Below are positions 6,215 to 9,155 of a stretch of DNA of 9,155 bases, piece by piece. The stretch lies in assembly GCA_019695435.1 (NCBI GenBank), contig JACTVF010000079.1:1-9155 (forward strand), written 5' to 3'. The translations under genes were made by a program, and so were the position numbers. The stretch comes from Methanoregulaceae archaeon (GTDB taxonomy: Archaea > Halobacteriota > Methanomicrobia > Methanomicrobiales > Methanospirillaceae). Every line of letters starts with the position of its first letter. Position 1 is the stretch's first letter. Below the pieces are notes generated by a model. It searched no databases. It was not told the origin of the DNA and was given only the letters and a program-made list of their open reading frames with translations.

Positions 6215-7702
6215 TCATTCCACCTTGAAACGGCTGTTTGCTTCTGTTGCCTCGACTGCAGTATCGTTGACCTGCTGGATCATCCTCGTGATCTCATCAA
6301 GCGCTGCCGCAGACTCCTGTGTCGCTGCCGCAGCATCGCCGGCCTCTTTCGCGGTCTGCTCGATAAGACTCCCGACCTCGTGAACGTTTGCGGTGATCTC
6401 CTCGGTGGTTGCGGCCTGCTCTTCTATTGCTGCGGCAACTTCCGAGGCACTGTTTGCCACGGTCTCAGCGGCAACCTGGATCTTCTTAAACGCACTGACT
6501 GCATCGGCCGAGGCAATGGCACCTTTGCTGACAATTACCTTTGAGGCTTCCATGGCCTCAGTCGCCTTCTTTGTGGCTGCGTTGAGCTGGGTGATCATAT
6601 CCTCGATCTTCTCGGCGCTGGAGCGTGATTCCTGCGCAAGGGACTTAACCTCCGAGGCAACGACAGCAAAGCCCCTGCCGTGTTCGCCGGCCCGTGCGGC
6701 CTCGATCGCCGCATTCAGGGCAAGCAGGTTGGTCTGGTTGGCGAGGTCGCGGATGAGCACGATGATCTTGCTGATGTCTGCCATCTGCTTCCCAATCTCC
6801 ATCACAATCCCATGCACATTGGTCGTTGCAGTGGCGATCTCAGTCATATCCTTGTTGACCGTGTCTGCGAGAACCGCTCCTTCCTTTGCGGAATCATTTG
6901 CGCTCTTTGCCTGCGTGGATACACTCTCCATGCTCGAGGTAATTTCCTCGACAGCCGCGCTCATGTCCTGCATGGCTTTGGCCATCTGGTCGACGCCCTC
7001 GGCAGCTTTCTGCGCATTCTCACTGACATCCCCGGCGTTCTTTGCGATCTGGTTTACGCCTTTTGACGCATCCTCGATGCTCCGGTTCGCGCTGTCGGCC
7101 GTTGTTGTCAGGTTCTGCATCTGCCTGTTGACATCACTAATATTTTTCTGGAGACTGACAACAATCCCCTGGACGGCTTCACGAAGATTGACGATCTGGT
7201 CATGGGCTTCCTTGGTGTCCCCGTCTCCCGGGGGGATTTCGTAACTGACCGTCAGGTCCCCGGCTGCCATCTTTGCATAGACCTTACTCAGTTCGGCGAC
7301 CTGCTTTGCAATGAATTCCTGTTGTTTGGTGATCTTGGTGATATCGTGGTACGTGACATAGACATAGGCAACCTCGCCTTTTGCATCCAGGATGGGAATG
7401 TTTGCCCTCTGGAGCATATGGACACCGGTCGAGGCCTCAATGACTGATTCCCCGAAGGTACGTTTTTTCAAGGCTATCGCGTCACTGTAGGACTTGCCTG
7501 AATCCTTGAGATATTTTACGAGACCCTGCGATCGGATATCCGTGATCTTCATTAACATGAGGCGGTCTAATGACAAACCCCACAGTTTGCAGAACGCCGG
7601 GTTGATCTTGACGAATTTCAAATCCTTGTCAATAACAACCTGTGCAAGCGGATTGTATTCAAACATTAATTCAAAGTCTTTAATTTCCATCATTTTCTTC
7701 AC
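6215..7702 (-). CDS. Soluble PAS-domain methyl-accepting chemotaxis protein
   Basis: This 495-residue receptor relays a signal to CheA through CheW. Residues about 10-125 form a PAS domain ([21 protein letters not shown] at the start, [21 protein letters not shown] at the end). A HAMP-like linker follows (about 130-185, with KMAAGDLTV). The long coiled-coil signalling domain (about 200-490) has the highly conserved hairpin tip [34 protein letters not shown] (319-352). Glu/Gln-rich heptads on both arms ([21 protein letters not shown]) could be methylation sites. No transmembrane segment is seen, so it senses something inside the cell; the ligand or cofactor of the PAS domain cannot be read. 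The GTG at 7702 has AGGAG about ten bases upstream; ATG at 7693 or 7690 with a GGTGA SD is a close alternative. cheW follows in the same operon. Confidence 0.95.
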   Translation of the reverse strand: MKKMMEIKDFELMFEYNPLAQVVIDKDLKFVKINPAFCKLWGLSLDRLMLMKITDIRSQGLVKYLKDSGKSYSDAIALKKRTFGESVIEASTGVHMLQRANIPILDAKGEVAYVYVTYHDITKITKQQEFIAKQVAELSKVYAKMAAGDLTVSYEIPPGDGDTKEAHDQIVNLREAVQGIVVSLQKNISDVNRQMQNLTTTADSANRSIEDASKGVNQIAKNAGDVSENAQKAAEGVDQMAKAMQDMSAAVEEITSSMESVSTQAKSANDSAKEGAVLADTVNKDMTEIATATTNVHGIVMEIGKQMADISKIIVLIRDLANQTNLLALNAAIEAARAGEHGRGFAVVASEVKSLAQESRSSAEKIEDMITQLNAATKKATEAMEASKVIVSKGAIASADAVSAFKKIQVAAETVANSASEVAAAIEEQAATTEEITANVHEVGSLIEQTAKEAGDAAAATQESAAALDEITRMIQQVNDTAVEATEANSRFKVE

Positions 7703-7754
7703 CCGAGTCTTACTCCTGTTTCTTTCTATACTTCATTCATAATCTGCCCGAATC

Positions 7755-7766
7755 CGGTGTACACCG
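7755..7766. promoter_or_regulatory. Perfect 12-base palindrome CGGTGTACACCG
   Basis: The sequence equals its own reverse complement over all 12 bases and ends about 53 bases upstream of the receptor start codon. Length, symmetry and position fit a dimeric repressor or activator site for the mcp-cheW operon. No known regulator motif was matched. Confidence 0.45.
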
Positions 7767-7807
7767 CGGAGAGCCCGAAAAACACTAAAATCTTCCTTTA
7801 CCTCCAT

Positions 7808-7817
7808 GGTAATTACC
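7808..7817. promoter_or_regulatory. Palindrome GGTAATTACC, candidate operator
   Basis: A perfect 10-base palindrome about 106 bases upstream of the receptor gene. It shares the form G-N-TAATTA-N-C with the palindrome at 8220-8229, at a similar distance from the divergent regulator gene. Confidence 0.3.
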
Positions 7818-7919
7818 GTCCTCTCTGAATTTCTCTTGTTGTGTCCATTCCCGTGGCATGCAGGATCCCGTAAAGCAGCCGGACTCTTCCCACCGTGATT
7901 GTGCAGGAGGGATAGGTAC

Positions 7920-8102
7920 ATGCGCATTCTGTATATGGTGCCCTTTCATCCCGTGTTAAACGCTCAGTTATCATACTCTGATACCCTCTCAGTGAATTTA
8001 CCGATATTTGCATGGCAAAATAATGGACAGGTTTTTTCCGGAAGTTCGTCCACGGAGGCTGATATCCTCCTGCAGGCCATCATGTTTCAACGGCAGCCAT
8101 AG
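7920..8102 (+). CDS. Doubtful 60-residue ORF with a strong SD sequence
   Basis: ATG at 7920 is preceded by AGGAGG (7905-7910) with nine bases of spacing. The frame runs 60 codons to TAG. The product begins MRILYMVPFHP, which recalls the N-terminal strand of GT-B glycosyltransferases, but the rest (Ser- and Gln-rich, ending FQRQP) shows no domain I recognise, and 60 residues is far too short for such an enzyme. It could be a small protein, a decayed gene fragment or chance. Its base composition is less GC-biased than that of the confirmed genes. Confidence 0.2.
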   Translation: MRILYMVPFHPVLNAQLSYSDTLSVNLPIFAWQNNGQVFSGSSSTEADILLQAIMFQRQP

Positions 8103-8211
8103 GGTAAATCTGTCTCCAGTTCACCGCATTTGGTACATACCCGGTCACAGGAATTTGCTGAACCACTTTGCCATGCTGTTAGTGATACAATTTAATTTGT
8201 GCATAAAATAA

Positions 8212-8229
8212 TTTATAAAGTTAATTAAC
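8212..8229 (+). promoter_or_regulatory. TATA box overlapping palindrome GTTAATTAAC
   Basis: TTTATAAA (8212-8219) is a near-ideal archaeal TATA box. It is directly followed by the perfect 10-base palindrome GTTAATTAAC (8220-8229). A protein bound there would block TBP/TFB or the polymerase, so this could be an autoregulatory site for the downstream regulator. Distance to the start codon is about 90 bases. Confidence 0.4.
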
Positions 8230-8255
8230 TGCATTGCAAATACGCAACGCAAAGA

Positions 8256-8270
8256 GATACTTTTTAAAGG
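8256..8270 (+). promoter_or_regulatory. Proximal promoter of the HTH-PAS regulator
   Basis: GATACTTTTTAAAGG contains a TATA-like TTTTTAAA (8261-8268). Initiation about 26 bases on would fall near 8292, leaving a leader of about 23 bases. No clear SD precedes the ATG at 8315 (AACAGAAGCATACC), so translation starts weakly or by another route. A similar GATACAATTTAA occurs 72 bases upstream. Confidence 0.4.
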
Positions 8271-8314
8271 ATAATAATTGATACAGGGTATAGCAAAATC
8301 AACAGAAGCATACC

Positions 8315-9155
8315 ATGGAAGAGTATTTGGAAGAGATTTCCCGGATCAAGGAAGAAATTGAGAAGCACCCGGAAGGGCTCTCCATAACTGATATCGCGGG
8401 TCTGCTTGGCATAAACCGGAACTCAGTAGCAAAATACATGGATATCCTGCAGATCCAGGGATCGGTTGACGGGCGAAAGCGGGGGACCTCAAAGGTCTAT
8501 TATATATCCCACCGCATACCCGCGGATTCGCTCAGGAAAGTCTGTTCCCGGCCGTTTGTCGCTCTCGACCAGGACTGCCTTGTGACCGACAACAACCAGC
8601 AGTTTTCCCGGCTGACAGGCCGCTCACCGGAACAGATGCTCGGGCAGCCGTTTGACAAGCTTCCGTTCAGGTCACTTGAAGGCGGGACTGCCCAGCAGAT
8701 ATTCAGGGCTGCACTCAAAGGTCTGGAGCAGCGGGTGCATGCACAGATCATGGTTGACATGGAAGAACGCCCGGTCAACTTGTCCCTGATACCGCTGGTC
8801 TTTACGACCGGCAAGCCGGGAGTGGCCGTGATTGTGGATAATGAACGTACGGCCCCGGGGAACGAGAGCGTGTCTGCTGCCACCGGCCCGGAATTCCCTG
8901 TACTCCTTGACAACCAGATAGAATATGCCGTGCGGTTCAGCCCGGAAGGAATTATCCAGTATATCAATGAACCTTATTGCCATGCGATAGCCAAATCCCG
9001 GGAAGATATGATCGGGCGGCCGTTCAAGCACCTTGTATCAGCAGATGATGCAGAGCGGATTCGCGCGAACCGCTCCCGGTTAAGCATCAGGTATCCGGCG
9101 GGCATGATTGAGTTCCGGGCGATCATGGCAAACGGAGAGGCGCGGTGGCAGCGCT
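8315..9155 (+). CDS. Winged helix-turn-helix and PAS-domain regulator, 3'-truncated by window edge
   Basis: The frame is open from ATG 8315 to the window end (280 full codons). The N-terminus (about 1-65) is a winged helix-turn-helix: LSITDIAGLLGINRNSVAKYMDIL (22-45) is the helix-turn-helix and GRKRGTSKVYYIS (53-65) the wing. It is followed by a PAS domain (about 78-175, with PFVALDQDCLVTDNNQQFSRLTG and a closing GVAVIVDNE strand) and the start of a second (about 195-280, with VRFSPEGIIQYINEPYCHAIAKSREDMIGRPF). HTH plus serial PAS proteins of this kind are common in Methanomicrobiales and are thought to be one-component sensors that bind DNA in response to redox or small molecules; no target is known here. 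Further PAS or a kinase-like domain could follow outside the window. It is divergent from the mcp-cheW operon, which is a plausible target. Confidence 0.88.
   Translation, partial: MEEYLEEISRIKEEIEKHPEGLSITDIAGLLGINRNSVAKYMDILQIQGSVDGRKRGTSKVYYISHRIPADSLRKVCSRPFVALDQDCLVTDNNQQFSRLTGRSPEQMLGQPFDKLPFRSLEGGTAQQIFRAALKGLEQRVHAQIMVDMEERPVNLSLIPLVFTTGKPGVAVIVDNERTAPGNESVSAATGPEFPVLLDNQIEYAVRFSPEGIIQYINEPYCHAIAKSREDMIGRPFKHLVSADDAERIRANRSRLSIRYPAGMIEFRAIMANGEARWQR

Larger units (their letters stand above)
7703..8314. other. Divergent intergenic region with palindromes and promoters
   Basis: About 610 bases separate the minus-strand receptor operon from the plus-strand regulator. The part from about 8180 to 8300 is markedly AT-rich against GC-rich neighbours, as expected for promoters. 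It holds the 12-base palindrome at 7755-7766, palindromes at 7808-7817 and 8220-8229, and TATA-like boxes at 8212-8219 and 8261-8268. Short frames on both strands occur, but only the one at 7920-8102 has a translation signal. No RNA gene or repeat array was recognised. Confidence 0.6.

Noticed and set aside
6393..7244. Plus-strand frame of 283 codons opposite the chemoreceptor, with membrane-like composition
   Set aside because: The Ala/Ser/Ile-rich product is what the reverse complement of an MCP coiled coil gives. The receptor's hairpin tip lies within it.
7733..8013. Two short minus-strand frames upstream of the chemoreceptor (64 and 66 codons)
   Set aside because: They overlap each other in different frames, and I recognise no domain or convincing translation signal.
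8054..8070. GGAGG-N7-CCTCC hairpin
   Set aside because: The stem is only five bases and no T-tract follows on either strand. It is probably chance.
1..9155. CRISPR arrays, tRNA genes, insertion sequences, toxin-antitoxin or defence genes
   Set aside because: Both strands were read. No regularly spaced repeats, cloverleaf ends, transposase motifs or paired small toxin-like genes were found. The encapsulin's HK97 fold is shared with phage capsids, but no portal, protease or terminase gene lies near it, so a prophage is not supported.

Overview
The window reads as chromosomal DNA from a GC-rich methanogenic archaeon, most likely order Methanomicrobiales (Methanoregula-like). This rests on an archaeal-style lipoprotein, a queC gene far from other queuosine genes, short TATA-type AT-rich promoters with Shine-Dalgarno (SD) sequences, and an N-terminal helix-turn-helix plus PAS regulator typical of that group. 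The assignment comes from protein recognition by eye, not a database search. No rRNA, tRNA, CRISPR array, transposase or integrase was seen.

Left part (1-2962, plus strand): the C-terminal two thirds of a RecQ helicase, cut by the window edge, is followed 60 bases later by uvrC. Together they form a small DNA-repair pair. The UvrC ends right after its RNase H-like nuclease domain and has no C-terminal helix-hairpin-helix module.

Centre left (3000-4690, plus strand): this is the most striking part, a two-gene encapsulin nanocompartment locus. A 122-residue ferritin-like cargo protein ends in an encapsulin-targeting peptide (TIGSLK). Three bases after its stop comes a 262-residue HK97-fold encapsulin shell gene. 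Together they should make an iron-oxidising, iron-storing protein shell of about 60 subunits. A small secreted lipoprotein with an FxLYD-like beta domain follows and ends at a clear hairpin/T-tract terminator.

Centre (4709-7702, minus strand): queC, for the preQ0 base of archaeosine, runs convergent to the lipoprotein. Upstream of it, on the same strand but separated by a good terminator, is a two-gene signalling operon: a soluble PAS-containing methyl-accepting chemotaxis protein followed by cheW.

Right part (7703-9155): about 600 bases without a convincing gene separate the chemotaxis operon from a divergent regulator with a winged helix-turn-helix and two PAS domains, which runs off the window. 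This divergent intergenic region holds a perfect 12-base palindrome, two related 10-base TAATTA palindromes, two TATA-like boxes and one doubtful 60-codon ORF with a good SD sequence. It looks like a regulatory region.

The encapsulin family is known, so the locus is a recognised type of system in a less expected host rather than a wholly new one. The candidate operators are inference from symmetry and position only.
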